A DNA stretch of 64,000 nucleotides from Winogradskyella vincentii. Its GTDB lineage: Bacteria; Bacteroidota; Bacteroidia; Flavobacteriales; Flavobacteriaceae. The notes under the pieces were generated by a model. It was not told where the DNA came from. It was given only the letters and a program-made list of their open reading frames with translations, and ran no database searches. Where the stretch lies: positions 186,001-250,000 of the forward strand of contig NZ_JAIUJS010000004.1 of the NCBI RefSeq assembly GCF_020166345.1, read 5' to 3'. Below, one piece after another: positions 35,861-45,073 of the stretch (the stretch's first letter is position 1; every line of letters begins with the position of its first letter). Made by a program: the position numbers and the translations under genes.

Positions 35861-37225
35861 ATGAATACTAAGTCAATAAAACTTATTGTGTTATGCATAT
35901 TTAATCTAATAGTTCTTGAACACTATGCCCAAAATGTGGACAACAGTATTTACGATACAATTGAAGGCTATTGGGAAGGCGGATTTATTAAAAACAATAG
36001 CATTCAAAAATTTGAAGTAAAATTCTATAAAGATGATGACGGGATAAAATCGCTTCAAGTTATTGAAGAATGGCATCCACAATTTGGAGAGTTTGTAATA
36101 CCAGTGGAGATTGATTCCTTAAATCAAATTAAATTCAATACGGGTTTGGGTAAGGCTATTTTAAGTCTAGATGAAAAATCACTAGAACTGAATGGAAGTA
36201 TAGAAAAAAGTGTACCTGCAATTTACCTTCACCTTAAAAAGATCCCGACGCCTCCTTCATCTAAATATGCTGTAGAAGAAGTAACAATAAATAACGATGA
36301 GGTATCCCTCTATGGCCATTTGCACCAACCAAATGATAAAAGCAATAAAACAGCCATAATTATTGTAGGTGGAAGAAGTTGCTATGCTGGAAGCACCAAA
36401 TACGACCTCTATGCCAAACTTTTGCGACAGTATGGTATTTCAGTTTTAGTCTTTAACAAACGAGGTACAGGAAAGTCTACTGGAGACTGCTCTGTTGCAA
36501 CTATAGATGACTTGGCAAACGATGTCGTTGCTTGCAAAAATTATCTAGCACAACATCATAACAAGTATGAAAATATCGGAGTAATTGGCAGTAGTGCTGG
36601 TGGATGGGTAATCGCAAAGGCAGAAGAATCTACGGATTTTGATTTTATGATTAGTATTGTTGGGCCTTCAACTTCTGTCTATGAACAACAAATACAGTCC
36701 ATGGAATATGGATTAGACGTATACAAATTACCGGAATCCGCTAAAGCAGATCTTATAGAATATACCAATATGATGTTCAAAGCTGAAGCAACACCATCTA
36801 ATTATAAAAGATTTAAAGCATTAATAGAAAATGCTAAAAGAGATGGATGGAATGAACTCTTAGATGACACAGATGTACCAGCTAGTATTAATGGCATTGA
36901 CGATTTATGGGTAAGACGTCACAATTACGATCCAAATAAGTCGCTTTCTTCATTTAATAAACCCTTTCTAGCTATTTATGGTGAAATTGACTGGATTGTA
37001 CCTTACAAAGAAAATGTGGAGAGGCTTAAGCAACAATTTAGTGGTGACAGACAGGAGCTATTAAATATTACAATTGCACATGATGCCGAACATGGCACGG
37101 AAACAAAAGGTAAGTATATCACTTTAAATGAAAATCAATCCTATTGGCGTTTTTTTAGGATTTCACCAAGTGTTCAAGTATCAATAATTGATTTTTTAGC
37201 CAAGTACAACTTTATTCGAAATTAA
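35861..37225 (+). CDS. Secreted alpha/beta hydrolase
   Basis: A 454-aa protein with a signal peptide (IVLCIFNLIVLEHYAQ). After an N-terminal beta domain (about 25-130) comes an alpha/beta-hydrolase fold: oxyanion region (AIIIVGGRSCYAGS), nucleophile elbow GSSAGG, Asp in YGEIDWIVPY, and His in IAHDAEHGTE. It resembles esterases or peptidases of the xylan-esterase or S9 type. The substrate is unknown. It is the last of a tight three-gene cluster. Confidence 0.83.
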   Translation: MNTKSIKLIVLCIFNLIVLEHYAQNVDNSIYDTIEGYWEGGFIKNNSIQKFEVKFYKDDDGIKSLQVIEEWHPQFGEFVIPVEIDSLNQIKFNTGLGKAILSLDEKSLELNGSIEKSVPAIYLHLKKIPTPPSSKYAVEEVTINNDEVSLYGHLHQPNDKSNKTAIIIVGGRSCYAGSTKYDLYAKLLRQYGISVLVFNKRGTGKSTGDCSVATIDDLANDVVACKNYLAQHHNKYENIGVIGSSAGGWVIAKAEESTDFDFMISIVGPSTSVYEQQIQSMEYGLDVYKLPESAKADLIEYTNMMFKAEATPSNYKRFKALIENAKRDGWNELLDDTDVPASINGIDDLWVRRHNYDPNKSLSSFNKPFLAIYGEIDWIVPYKENVERLKQQFSGDRQELLNITIAHDAEHGTETKGKYITLNENQSYWRFFRISPSVQVSIIDFLAKYNFIRN

Positions 37226-37286
37226 ATATTTTGTCATAAGATTTAATTCATCTTTTGTATTTTAGGCCTCAAGTCAGTTAAAACTA

Positions 37287-37817
37287 ATGGTAGATATCCA
37301 GCATTTAATTATAAGATTCAAAGACAAGGATCAATCAGCTTTTGAGGAATTGTACACTATGTATGGTGAAAGTATACATGGCGTTGTTTTTAACATTGTA
37401 AAAGACAGTGCAATTGCAGACGAGCTAATGCAAGATGTTTTTATCAAGGCTTGGCATAAATCAGGTACCTATTCTTCTAAAAAAGGCCGATTTTTCACTT
37501 GGATTTTAAATATTGCGAGAAACGCAGCCATTGATAAAGTAAGATCAAAATCCTATAAGCAAGAAAAACAAAACCTAGATGCCGATTTTTTCGTAGATAT
37601 AATAAAGAGCAATGAAAATCTAAATAGCCGCACAGATGCCATAGGTATTAAAAAATTTGTATCACGGTTAGGAGAAAAATGCAAAGAGGTTATTGAACTT
37701 CTATATTTTAAAGGTTTTACCCAGAAAGAAGCATCGCAAACCATGCAAACACCAATAGGAACAATAAAAACAAGAAACAGAAACTGTATTAAGCAATTAC
37801 GCGATATGGTTTTGTAA
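37287..37817 (+). CDS. ECF-type RNA polymerase sigma factor
   Basis: A 176-aa sigma-70 family protein. Region 2 (about 15-85) has the core-binding and -10-reading helices (DELMQDVFIKAWH, RFFTWILNIARNAAIDKVR). Region 4 (about 120-175) has the helix-turn-helix (CKEVIELLYFKGFTQKEASQTMQTPIGTIKTR). It is followed after 2 bp by an anti-sigma factor, the usual ECF arrangement. Confidence 0.93.
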   Translation: MVDIQHLIIRFKDKDQSAFEELYTMYGESIHGVVFNIVKDSAIADELMQDVFIKAWHKSGTYSSKKGRFFTWILNIARNAAIDKVRSKSYKQEKQNLDADFFVDIIKSNENLNSRTDAIGIKKFVSRLGEKCKEVIELLYFKGFTQKEASQTMQTPIGTIKTRNRNCIKQLRDMVL

Positions 37818-37819
37818 AC

Positions 37820-38608
37820 ATGGATATTAATGCATACATAGAATCCGGAATTTTAGAGCTATACGTAGCCGGGAAACTTTCTGAAAAAGAAAATCAGGAG
37901 GTATATGAGCTTATGCAAAAACATCCTCAAATTTTACAAGAGGTGTTAGAAATAGAGGCGGCTGTAGTAAAGCTTACAGCGTCAGTATCACCTCATGCCA
38001 TAGATTTTGATTCTTTTAGAGATAAAATTGATGACACTAAAGTAGTAGACTTACAACCTAAGAAACCTAATTGGATCTCTTACACAGGTTGGGCGGCATC
38101 AATATTGTTAGCTGGTGGATTGCTTTGGACATTAGGTAAAAAGAATACCCTAGAAGAACAATTACAAATTGTTGAAACCCAAAAACAGTATCTTGAAATA
38201 CAGATTGAAGATGCAAGAGAAAATCTAGCCAATACAAAAAATCTCTTAGAAAGTATTCGGGACAAAAATATTATAGCCGTTCCATTAGGTGGTCAGGGCG
38301 AGTTTGCCTCCTCTTACGCTAAAGTATATTGGAACAAAGCTGATAATACCATCTATCTAGATGCTGAAGGCCTACCAAATGCACCAGAAGGAAAGGTATG
38401 GCAAGTTTGGTCGCTGACCTTAAATCCACTCACACCAACAAGTCTGGGTACCATAGACAACTTCAATACAGACGACAATAAAATATTCCCAATCGCCAAT
38501 GCCAATGAAAGTCAGGCATTTGGGATAACGCTTGAGCCAGAAGGTGGTAGCGATTCTCCAACAATGGAGCAATTATATACGTTGGGTGTAGTGCCAACAA
38601 CACCTTAG
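37820..38608 (+). CDS. RskA-type membrane anti-sigma factor
   Basis: A 262-aa protein. The cytoplasmic N-terminus (about 1-85) has the anti-sigma pattern (YIESGILELYVAGKLSEKENQEV). One transmembrane helix follows (about 90-110, SYTGWAASILLAGGLLW), then a coiled coil (about 115-150) and an extracytoplasmic RskA C-domain (KVYWNKADNTIYLDAEGLPNA, KVWQVWSL, FGITLEPEGG). It should hold the sigma factor encoded immediately upstream at the membrane and release it on a signal. The signal is unknown. Confidence 0.9.
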   Translation: MDINAYIESGILELYVAGKLSEKENQEVYELMQKHPQILQEVLEIEAAVVKLTASVSPHAIDFDSFRDKIDDTKVVDLQPKKPNWISYTGWAASILLAGGLLWTLGKKNTLEEQLQIVETQKQYLEIQIEDARENLANTKNLLESIRDKNIIAVPLGGQGEFASSYAKVYWNKADNTIYLDAEGLPNAPEGKVWQVWSLTLNPLTPTSLGTIDNFNTDDNKIFPIANANESQAFGITLEPEGGSDSPTMEQLYTLGVVPTTP

Positions 38609-38640
38609 TGAAACAAACTATTTATACAATTTTTTTATCA

Positions 38641-38661
38641 TAATCTCATCTTCTGAGATTA
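38641..38661. other. Perfect hairpin after the anti-sigma gene
   Basis: TAATCTCA (38641-38648) and TGAGATTA (38654-38661) pair exactly around a 5-nt loop, 33 bp after the anti-sigma stop. A T7 run precedes rather than follows it, so it is not a standard terminator in either direction. It could be an operator or an RNA end. Confidence 0.4.
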
Positions 38662-38774
38662 GTTCACATTTATTAACAAATTGTTTTAAATCTTTCCCAA
38701 CGCCATAAAATACAGGGTTTCTGCGACTTATTATTCGTATCTTTCAGAAAAACGTTACATAAAATTTAAAAAGC

Positions 38775-38945
38775 ATGAAAAAATTCATCTACAAGTGGTA
38801 TCCTATTATCCTTGCATTTATCTGTTTACTTTATTCGGTAGGATTAGGTCTATTGGGAATGGAAAAAGAAGCTGAATATTCAGCGCATTGGCCAGGTACA
38901 ATATTGTTGTTCGCTATAGCAATTAGACAAAGACGTACAACATGA
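38775..38945 (+). CDS. Small membrane protein (56 aa), unknown
   Basis: The ATG at 38775 opens a 56-codon frame starting MKKFIYKWYPIILAFICLL with two hydrophobic stretches (about 8-26 and 42-52) and a basic end (IRQRRTT). It overlaps the next small frame by ATGA, and a TATCTTTC -7-like element lies 30 bp upstream at 38738. Codon use and the overlap support a real gene. No function can be assigned. Distance from the anti-sigma stop is 166 bp. Confidence 0.6.
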   Translation: MKKFIYKWYPIILAFICLLYSVGLGLLGMEKEAEYSAHWPGTILLFAIAIRQRRTT

Positions 38946-39121
38946 ATAAAGGATTTTTATTTTTTGGTGCGGTTATATTTGCAGTATACATATACTTCAC
39001 TTACTGGAATATTTACGTATCTCACAGAAAACAGAAAGAAAATCACTATCCTGAATTAACAGAGGAAGAGATTTTTGAAGAGTACGAGGAAGCAAATAAC
39101 GATGATAGCCTTCAAAAATAA
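38942..39121 (+). CDS. Small membrane protein (59 aa) with acidic tail, unknown
   Basis: The ATG at 38942 overlaps the previous stop (ATGA). The product has one N-terminal helix (MNKGFLFFGAVIFAVYIYF) and a charged tail (LTEEEIFEEYEEANNDD). Together with its partner it looks like a two-gene membrane micro-operon. No family recognised. Confidence 0.6.
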   Translation: MNKGFLFFGAVIFAVYIYFTYWNIYVSHRKQKENHYPELTEEEIFEEYEEANNDDSLQK

Positions 39122-39623
39122 TATTTAGGGTCTTTTTTTTTATTGATAATATATTCGATTAGACTTAAGTTTTATAAATGAAATATTAATTTTTCAATTG
39201 TTTGTTTAAACAGCCAATCTGTGGTTAAATAGTATTAAATCTTAAAGTTTAAATGCTCAAAGGAAAAGGAAAATGCTCATATGGTTTTAGGTATGGTTGA
39301 TGCATAATTTTTAGCTAAATTGTAATTTTAAAGATGTTGACCATAACAAAGACAAATTTGTTGAAATCCCAGTAAAAAATTTCATTTTTAAACAATTTAT
39401 GTGAAAGAAACATTCAAGAATTGACGTTTTCTGTTCGGGTAATTTGAAGTATTAAAATAGTTGCGCCAAGCTAGATTTTATATAAAATTGTGATAGCAAA
39501 GATAATAGCGAAGAGTTTATAAGCTAATGTCTGAAAGGTGAAATTTGATATATCTAATATTCAAATAATCCTACAAAAAAGATTTAAATATCGAGAAATA
39601 ATTATTGTAAGAACTAAAAAACC
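39122..39623. other. 502-bp gap without an intact gene
   Basis: AT-rich, with no convincing frame, tRNA or terminator stem; a T9 run lies at 39134-39142. One stop-to-stop stretch on the + strand (39315-39404) reads like a protein fragment (NFKDVDHNKDKFVEIPV), suggesting a decayed gene. The last part is the leader of the lipoprotein gene at 39624. Confidence 0.5.
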
Positions 39624-40286
39624 ATGAAACAATTATTAAATGTCTTTATCTATCTACTCCTATTAACATCATGCGATAACAATAGGACAGAAAAGAAAAC
39701 AGAAGCAAACAATAATTTTTCTCAAATAAAAATAGAGCGGTATGCCGTAAAAGAAGGAAATGCAGACAACAGCTCTTTAGCGAGTTATATTATCAAGGAG
39801 TTTAATGATGTAGGTCTTGAAGCAAAGTCAGTATATTACACTGCAGATGACCAAATTATGATGCAATTTGTTAATCAATTTAACAACGGTAATAAAACTC
39901 AAATAGACTGGATTAATGGAGAAGGCGACAAAGTTAAGTACGTTAAGATGACCTATAACGACAAGGATGAGTTGATAAAGAGCGAATCATTTAACACTAA
40001 AGACGAATTTGTTTCGGGCTTTATACATCAGTGGAAAGATGACGGAAAGACGGAAGAGAAAGGACCAATTGAAGGAACCGAGCCTTTTAGACCCAATGCT
40101 GTTTATAAATACAATGACCAAAAGGAGTTTGTCTCTTTAGTGGAATATGATGATAACGATAGCTTGTACGGTAAATTTACTTGGAATTATTTAAAATTCG
40201 ACAATTATAATGAGTGGATAGAACGACATATGTTTTTTAATGATACACTCATAAGAATTGAAAAACGAATTTTTACTTATAAGTAA
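39624..40286 (+). CDS. Lipoprotein with YD-like repeats, unknown
   Basis: A 220-aa lipoprotein (LLTSC, Cys17) with a Lys/Glu/Asn-rich linker. Tyr/Asp/Lys-rich repeats follow (KYVKMTYNDKDELIKSESF, AVYKYNDQKEFVSLVEY). Its last 22 residues (WIERHMFF...IEKRIFTY) share spacing and eight identities with a segment of the lipoprotein at 33630. The pattern recalls YD/RHS-like beta repeats. It stands alone after a long AT-rich gap, 61 bp before the dehydrogenase gene. Function unknown. Confidence 0.65.
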   Translation: MKQLLNVFIYLLLLTSCDNNRTEKKTEANNNFSQIKIERYAVKEGNADNSSLASYIIKEFNDVGLEAKSVYYTADDQIMMQFVNQFNNGNKTQIDWINGEGDKVKYVKMTYNDKDELIKSESFNTKDEFVSGFIHQWKDDGKTEEKGPIEGTEPFRPNAVYKYNDQKEFVSLVEYDDNDSLYGKFTWNYLKFDNYNEWIERHMFFNDTLIRIEKRIFTYK

Positions 40287-40347
40287 TTATAGACCAACCC
40301 ATCTCCTACAGATAATCTTAACTAAATTATTTTAGAATTATCACAAT

Positions 40348-41337
40348 ATGAAAATTGCTATGTTCAGTACAAAACCTTATGATAGGTTTTACTTCGATAA
40401 ATATAATAGTAAATTTAACTTTAGTATTAACTATTATGAAACTTCATTAAATAAGGATACAGCAAATCTATCATCAGGATTTGATGCAATCTGTGCATTT
40501 GTTAACGATATAATAGACGAAGAAACTATCAAAATATTAGCAAAAAACAAAATTGGTCTAATAGCACTAAGGTGCGCTGGTTATAATAATATAGATCTAG
40601 TTGCTGCCAAAAATCACAAAATTAAAGTTGTAAGAGTACCTGCTTATTCACCAGAAGCCGTAGCTGAACACGCTATGGCATTGATTTTAACTTTAAATAG
40701 AAAAACGCACAAGGCATATAATCGCGTAAGGGAAGGTAATTTTTCGTTAACAAATTTAATAGGGTTCAATTTACACGGCAAAACAGTTGGTGTAATTGGC
40801 ACAGGACAAATAGGTGCAACGTTTTGTGAGTTAATCAAGGGCTTTGGTTGCAAAATCATAGCCTATGATATTTATAAGAATGAAGTGCTCGAAGACAATG
40901 GTATCACTTACGTGAATCTGGATGAATTATTTAAAAATTCAGATATTATTTCGTTGCATTGTCCTTTAAACAAATACACCAAACATATCATAAATAAAGC
41001 TTCAATATCACAAATGAAAACTGATGTTATGATAATTAACACTAGTCGAGGAGCTCTAATTAATACAGCAAACGCGATTGAAGGGTTAATTACTAAGAAA
41101 ATAGGCTATTTAGGAATTGATGTTTATGAGCAAGAAGAAAATTTATTTTTTGAAGATTTATCTGAACGAATTATTCAAGATGAAGACATTCTTAGGCTAA
41201 TGAGTTTTCCGAATGTGCTAATAACATCACATCAAGCATTTTTCACTAAAGAAGCAATGATGGAAATTACAACTACCACTCTTGAAAATTTAGAAGCTTT
41301 TAATAAAAAGACCAAGCTAATAAATGAAGTAGTTTAA
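40348..41337 (+). CDS. ldhA: D-2-hydroxyacid dehydrogenase (D-lactate dehydrogenase type)
   Basis: A 329-aa NAD-dependent enzyme. It has the substrate-side Arg segment (GLIALRCAGYNNIDL), Rossmann motif GVIGTGQIG (about 146-154), catalytic Arg in IINTSRGALINT, Glu in GIDVYEQEE, and His in ITSHQAFFTKEA. This combination (YEQE and HQAF) is typical of fermentative D-lactate dehydrogenases, which regenerate NAD+ from pyruvate under low oxygen. No Fnr-type box of the kind found elsewhere in the window is visible upstream. Confidence 0.88.
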   Translation: MKIAMFSTKPYDRFYFDKYNSKFNFSINYYETSLNKDTANLSSGFDAICAFVNDIIDEETIKILAKNKIGLIALRCAGYNNIDLVAAKNHKIKVVRVPAYSPEAVAEHAMALILTLNRKTHKAYNRVREGNFSLTNLIGFNLHGKTVGVIGTGQIGATFCELIKGFGCKIIAYDIYKNEVLEDNGITYVNLDELFKNSDIISLHCPLNKYTKHIINKASISQMKTDVMIINTSRGALINTANAIEGLITKKIGYLGIDVYEQEENLFFEDLSERIIQDEDILRLMSFPNVLITSHQAFFTKEAMMEITTTTLENLEAFNKKTKLINEVV

Positions 41338-41373
41338 GATTTATAGAGACAAAAAACAATACCACTACTAATG

Positions 41374-41403
41374 AAAAACACCCACTCAAAAGAGTGGGTG
41401 TTC
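41374..41403 (-). terminator. Terminator of the TonB-receptor operon
   Basis: AACACCCACTC (41377-41387) and GAGTGGGTGTT (41392-41402) form an 11-bp stem with an AAAA loop. On the minus strand it is followed by TTTTT, so it best serves the minus-strand operon ending at 41551. It may also stop plus-strand reading from ldhA. Confidence 0.78.
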
Positions 41404-41550
41404 AACTAACAAAAAAACTCAAAAAACTATCATGATTAAACATGATACCGATTAGTTTTGCCCCTAACTGCAAACCAATCTTTTTTGCTAGCTACTAATC
41501 AACCTAACTAATTTACTTCCCTAAATTATTAATTGGCTGAGACTACATAT

Positions 41551-43770
41551 TTAAAACCTGTACGAGACCATACCTTTAATAAAAAATGGCGTACCTGGTG
41601 TAAAATGAATTTCTTCTACAGACTGAGCCTCATTTTGCAATCTAGATTCTGTTGCAAATTGTGTTTCGTTCCAGTCCACATCAAAAAGGTTATTTATACT
41701 TATCCCAAAAGTGAGATCCTTAAGTTGATAATTAACGTTAAAGTCTGTAACAAAATAACCCTCTGCAACAATGTTATTATCCTCGTTTGCAGGTCTATCA
41801 TCTAAGTATCTAAATCGCAGTCCACCTGAAAATCCTTTATAATTATTAACAGACAATCCGCCTGCCAAGGTAAAGTCTGGCGCTAAAGGTATATAGTCGT
41901 TACCTTCTGGCTCATTTACGCTTCTCGCCTCGGTCAATGTGGCATCTGCATCTAAAAAAAACCAATCACTAAACTGGTAGCGTAACCCAAAATCAAGGCC
42001 GTAACGCTCCGTTTCACCGCTAGGCTCTACAACACCAGCATCACCAACATAAACAAACTCCTGCTCCAAAAATAAATACCATAATGCCGATTTTACGACA
42101 AGATCTGGCGTTGGTTTCCACACACCACCTAAATCTGCGTTATAAGAACGTGGTAAGATATCATCTGCTTCATTGGCAAGCACTACCCTAGCATCGTTAG
42201 AATGAAATCCGGTTCCTGTTTTTAAATATAATTGAAGATTATCATCGGCATCGAAGTAAAAATTAAGTTTTGGACTTAATATGGATTTGGTCTGTGACTG
42301 CGTTTCGTAATTGGTTTGCAGTTGGTCGTTATACAAGAACTTAAAATAGTCTAATCTTACACCAGGATCTACACGCAACTTTCCAAACTCAAAACTTGTA
42401 TTTACAAATGCCGAGACATTGGTCTGATTAATGTCACCTAACTGGATATTTTCTAATGTTGTGGTTCTATTTAGTGTTCTCGAAAGTTCAATGTCATTGA
42501 TAATATCGTGTCTAAAACTTAATCCTCCGTTAAGGTTAAACTCGGTATCTCCTAGAAATTTAGTGTATTGAATATCAGTATTTAATCCTAAAATAGATCG
42601 GTCTTCTTTCTGCCTTATTTGATCACCGTTTACTGGATCCTCAAGAAAAAACGTAAAGTTAGAATACAACTCAAAAGCATATCGCGAATAAAATACATTG
42701 GCATTAAAACGCGTATTATCATTAATGTATTTATTGTATGCTATATTAAAATTAGAACGTTCGGTAAAACCGCCTTCGGTATCATCTATAGCACCAAATC
42801 TTGTAATGTTGCCGTTGTCCACTTCGCGTAGCGGTATCTGCCCTGAGGCGTCCCAGCGACTGGTAAAGTGTGATGCGCTTAGTGTAATCTTATCATCTTC
42901 TGGTGTAAACAACACATACTTACCCATTAAATTTAAACGGGTAAAATTTTGAGGTGATTCAAATGGTCCATCAGATTCTAAATATTCGACTGCCAAATAA
43001 GCATTTTTGTTTTTTACATTTTTCAACAAATCAAAAAGACCAATAGTTCTTAGTGTGTTAAAATCTCCTAGCGAAAAAGTGACACTACTTTCTTTTAGAT
43101 AATCTTTAGTTGAAAAATCCACATATCCTGCGGTATTAAAATCCCCTTTGCCAGCGTAATAACTTCCTTTTCCAAAATCTATTTTATTAATGGTTTCGGG
43201 TATTATAAAATGCAAATCACTATAACCTTGACCATGTGCATGAGATACCATATTTACTGGCATTCCGTCAACCGTAATACTTACATCTGTTCCGTGGTCT
43301 ACATCAAAACCGCGCAAAAAAAGCTGCTCTGCCTTTCCACCACCTGCATGCTGACCAATAAACAATCCTGGCACACGTTGTAATATTTCTTGTGAGGAAT
43401 TAACCGGGTTAATGCTTAGGTCTAATCTAGATATTGTACTCACCGTATTGAGCTCCTCCGTTAGTACCATTTCCTCTAACTGAAAGGTCTTCTCTTGAAG
43501 CACTATTGTAATTTTATCCAATGACTCAACTTTGAGGGTCTTAGATTTATAGCCCAAAAGTCCGAGCTTTATACTGTCACCAATTTTTGTTTCTGCTAAA
43601 ATAATTTGGCCATTTTCTGTGGTATGTGCATGTTTCTCAGAGTTTAGGTTAAAAACATAAACACCTTCAATTGGTTGAGAAATCTCGTTGATCACTTTAC
43701 CTTTAAGCGTCTGGGCCATTAATCCAAGACTCAGAAAACTCAATAAAAACGCTAAAAATTGCTTCTTCAT
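41551..43770 (-). CDS. TonB-dependent receptor
   Basis: A 739-aa outer-membrane receptor with a signal peptide (MKKQFLAFLLSFLSLGLMAQ). Residues about 20-90 are a carboxypeptidase-regulatory-like domain (LKGKVINEISQPIEGVYVF). The plug (about 105-225) has the unusual His-rich run DVDHGTDVSITVDG and NMVSHAHGQGYSDLHF. The rest is the 22-strand barrel, ending in aromatic Phe (MVSYRF). It is the last gene of an operon with a TPR lipoprotein and two DUF4331 proteins; the substrate is unknown. The His cluster could point to a metal or metal complex. Confidence 0.9.
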   Translation of the reverse strand: MKKQFLAFLLSFLSLGLMAQTLKGKVINEISQPIEGVYVFNLNSEKHAHTTENGQIILAETKIGDSIKLGLLGYKSKTLKVESLDKITIVLQEKTFQLEEMVLTEELNTVSTISRLDLSINPVNSSQEILQRVPGLFIGQHAGGGKAEQLFLRGFDVDHGTDVSITVDGMPVNMVSHAHGQGYSDLHFIIPETINKIDFGKGSYYAGKGDFNTAGYVDFSTKDYLKESSVTFSLGDFNTLRTIGLFDLLKNVKNKNAYLAVEYLESDGPFESPQNFTRLNLMGKYVLFTPEDDKITLSASHFTSRWDASGQIPLREVDNGNITRFGAIDDTEGGFTERSNFNIAYNKYINDNTRFNANVFYSRYAFELYSNFTFFLEDPVNGDQIRQKEDRSILGLNTDIQYTKFLGDTEFNLNGGLSFRHDIINDIELSRTLNRTTTLENIQLGDINQTNVSAFVNTSFEFGKLRVDPGVRLDYFKFLYNDQLQTNYETQSQTKSILSPKLNFYFDADDNLQLYLKTGTGFHSNDARVVLANEADDILPRSYNADLGGVWKPTPDLVVKSALWYLFLEQEFVYVGDAGVVEPSGETERYGLDFGLRYQFSDWFFLDADATLTEARSVNEPEGNDYIPLAPDFTLAGGLSVNNYKGFSGGLRFRYLDDRPANEDNNIVAEGYFVTDFNVNYQLKDLTFGISINNLFDVDWNETQFATESRLQNEAQSVEEIHFTPGTPFFIKGMVSYRF

Positions 43771-43772
43771 AA

Positions 43773-45047
43773 TTATAGGTTTCTAATTTTTTGCTTCATT
43801 GTTGGACCTAATTCATACAAGCTGGCAAGCAGTTCTGGTTTTATTGATTTAACTGATTCTAGTTCTCCATTAGCTTTTTGAATTTCAGCAATGTGATAAA
43901 GAACATCTGGCTCTGAGGTTTTCCCTATGACATACGCATCAATTATTTGTTTCGCCTTTTGTTGATTTCCCATTTGAAAATAGCTCCACGCCAGTAAATC
44001 GTAAGACTCTGGCGTAGGTCTATTTTGTACTTCTTCTTTAGCAATTTCAACGGCTAATTCTGGTAATAACAGCTCTTCTGTATATACCAAAACGTTGTAT
44101 TTGTTGTACATAGCACCATATGCATTATTTCTAACAGCATTCTGGTAATCTGTAAGTTTTCTATTCTTTGTTTCCATATCACCTGTGTAAGATGCTATAT
44201 CCGCAACTAACAAATTATAGTCTGGTGCGCTATAATAATCTGACACATGATTTAAGATGGCCAGTGCCTCATCAGGTTTGTTCTCATAAGAGTATAATAT
44301 CCAGGCAATACCTTTTTTGGCATAGGCATCATTAGGATCTAATTCTAATGCCTTTAAGTAATAGTTATAGGATTTTTCAATTTTTCCTGCATGACCATAA
44401 AAATCTGCAATGTTGGTATAAGACCATTGTTTTAGGCTTTTAAGATTAGATGATTCTGCAATTTTCATAGCCTCTTCCATCTGTACTACAGCTCCCTCTA
44501 AATTGCCTTGATGGTCTTCCCATTTGGCAAGTCTTATCCTATAATCAAAATCAGAGGGATTTTTAATGTCTTTTAAATATGCTTCTGCTTCAATATAATT
44601 ACCCAATTCCATATGAGTATCAAAGAGCATTTTCCTAGTACTTAATAATTCATCACCAATTGACTTTGCTTTGTTAAGAAGATCAAGTGCTTCCTTAAAG
44701 CGGTGTTGAGAAATATAATTTGACGCTAGGCTTCTTAGATAGCCTACATTTTTTTCTTTTGTAACGATATTAGCATTTGCTAGATCTTTCTCCGCCTTTA
44801 TGAGATATGAGATTTCTCCTTTTTGGTTGAAAAGTTTAGTATACGCACTTGCACGCTTAACTAAATAAGGATATTGGTTTGGGTTTTTGTTTAGCTTATT
44901 TGTCCAAAAATCAACACTAGCAAAGGATTGATCAAAATTTGGTTTGGTCTGTATATACGTACTGTAATCTTCATTATTAGTAATGGAAGAATTACAATTA
45001 ATAAGACTAAAAAATAATATTAGGGATAGAATTTTATAAAGTTTCAT
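43773..45047 (-). CDS. TPR-repeat lipoprotein
   Basis: A 424-aa lipoprotein (LINC, Cys18) built almost wholly of tetratricopeptide repeats (for example SYNYYLKALELDPNDAYAKKGIAWILY, EALDLLNKAKSIG). It ends 2 bp before the TonB receptor start, so the two are translated together. SusD-type partners of SusC receptors are also TPR-like lipoproteins; an analogous lid or delivery role is possible but inferred. Preceded by a 16-bp intercistronic hairpin. Confidence 0.85.
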   Translation of the reverse strand: MKLYKILSLILFFSLINCNSSITNNEDYSTYIQTKPNFDQSFASVDFWTNKLNKNPNQYPYLVKRASAYTKLFNQKGEISYLIKAEKDLANANIVTKEKNVGYLRSLASNYISQHRFKEALDLLNKAKSIGDELLSTRKMLFDTHMELGNYIEAEAYLKDIKNPSDFDYRIRLAKWEDHQGNLEGAVVQMEEAMKIAESSNLKSLKQWSYTNIADFYGHAGKIEKSYNYYLKALELDPNDAYAKKGIAWILYSYENKPDEALAILNHVSDYYSAPDYNLLVADIASYTGDMETKNRKLTDYQNAVRNNAYGAMYNKYNVLVYTEELLLPELAVEIAKEEVQNRPTPESYDLLAWSYFQMGNQQKAKQIIDAYVIGKTSEPDVLYHIAEIQKANGELESVKSIKPELLASLYELGPTMKQKIRNL

Positions 45048-45073
45048 GTGTTTTGTTTTTTGAGTTTAGCAAT

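Noticed and set aside
41428..41447. Inverted repeat TATCATG-N6-CATGATA
   Set aside because: It looks like an operator but lies downstream of both flanking genes and does not match the Fnr-type box arrangement (ATGAY-N4-RTCAT). It may be part of the terminator region.
41533..41805. Plus-strand frame of 90 codons at the 3' end of the TonB receptor gene
   Set aside because: It lies opposite the well-supported receptor C-terminus and shows no signal or domain; a shadow frame.
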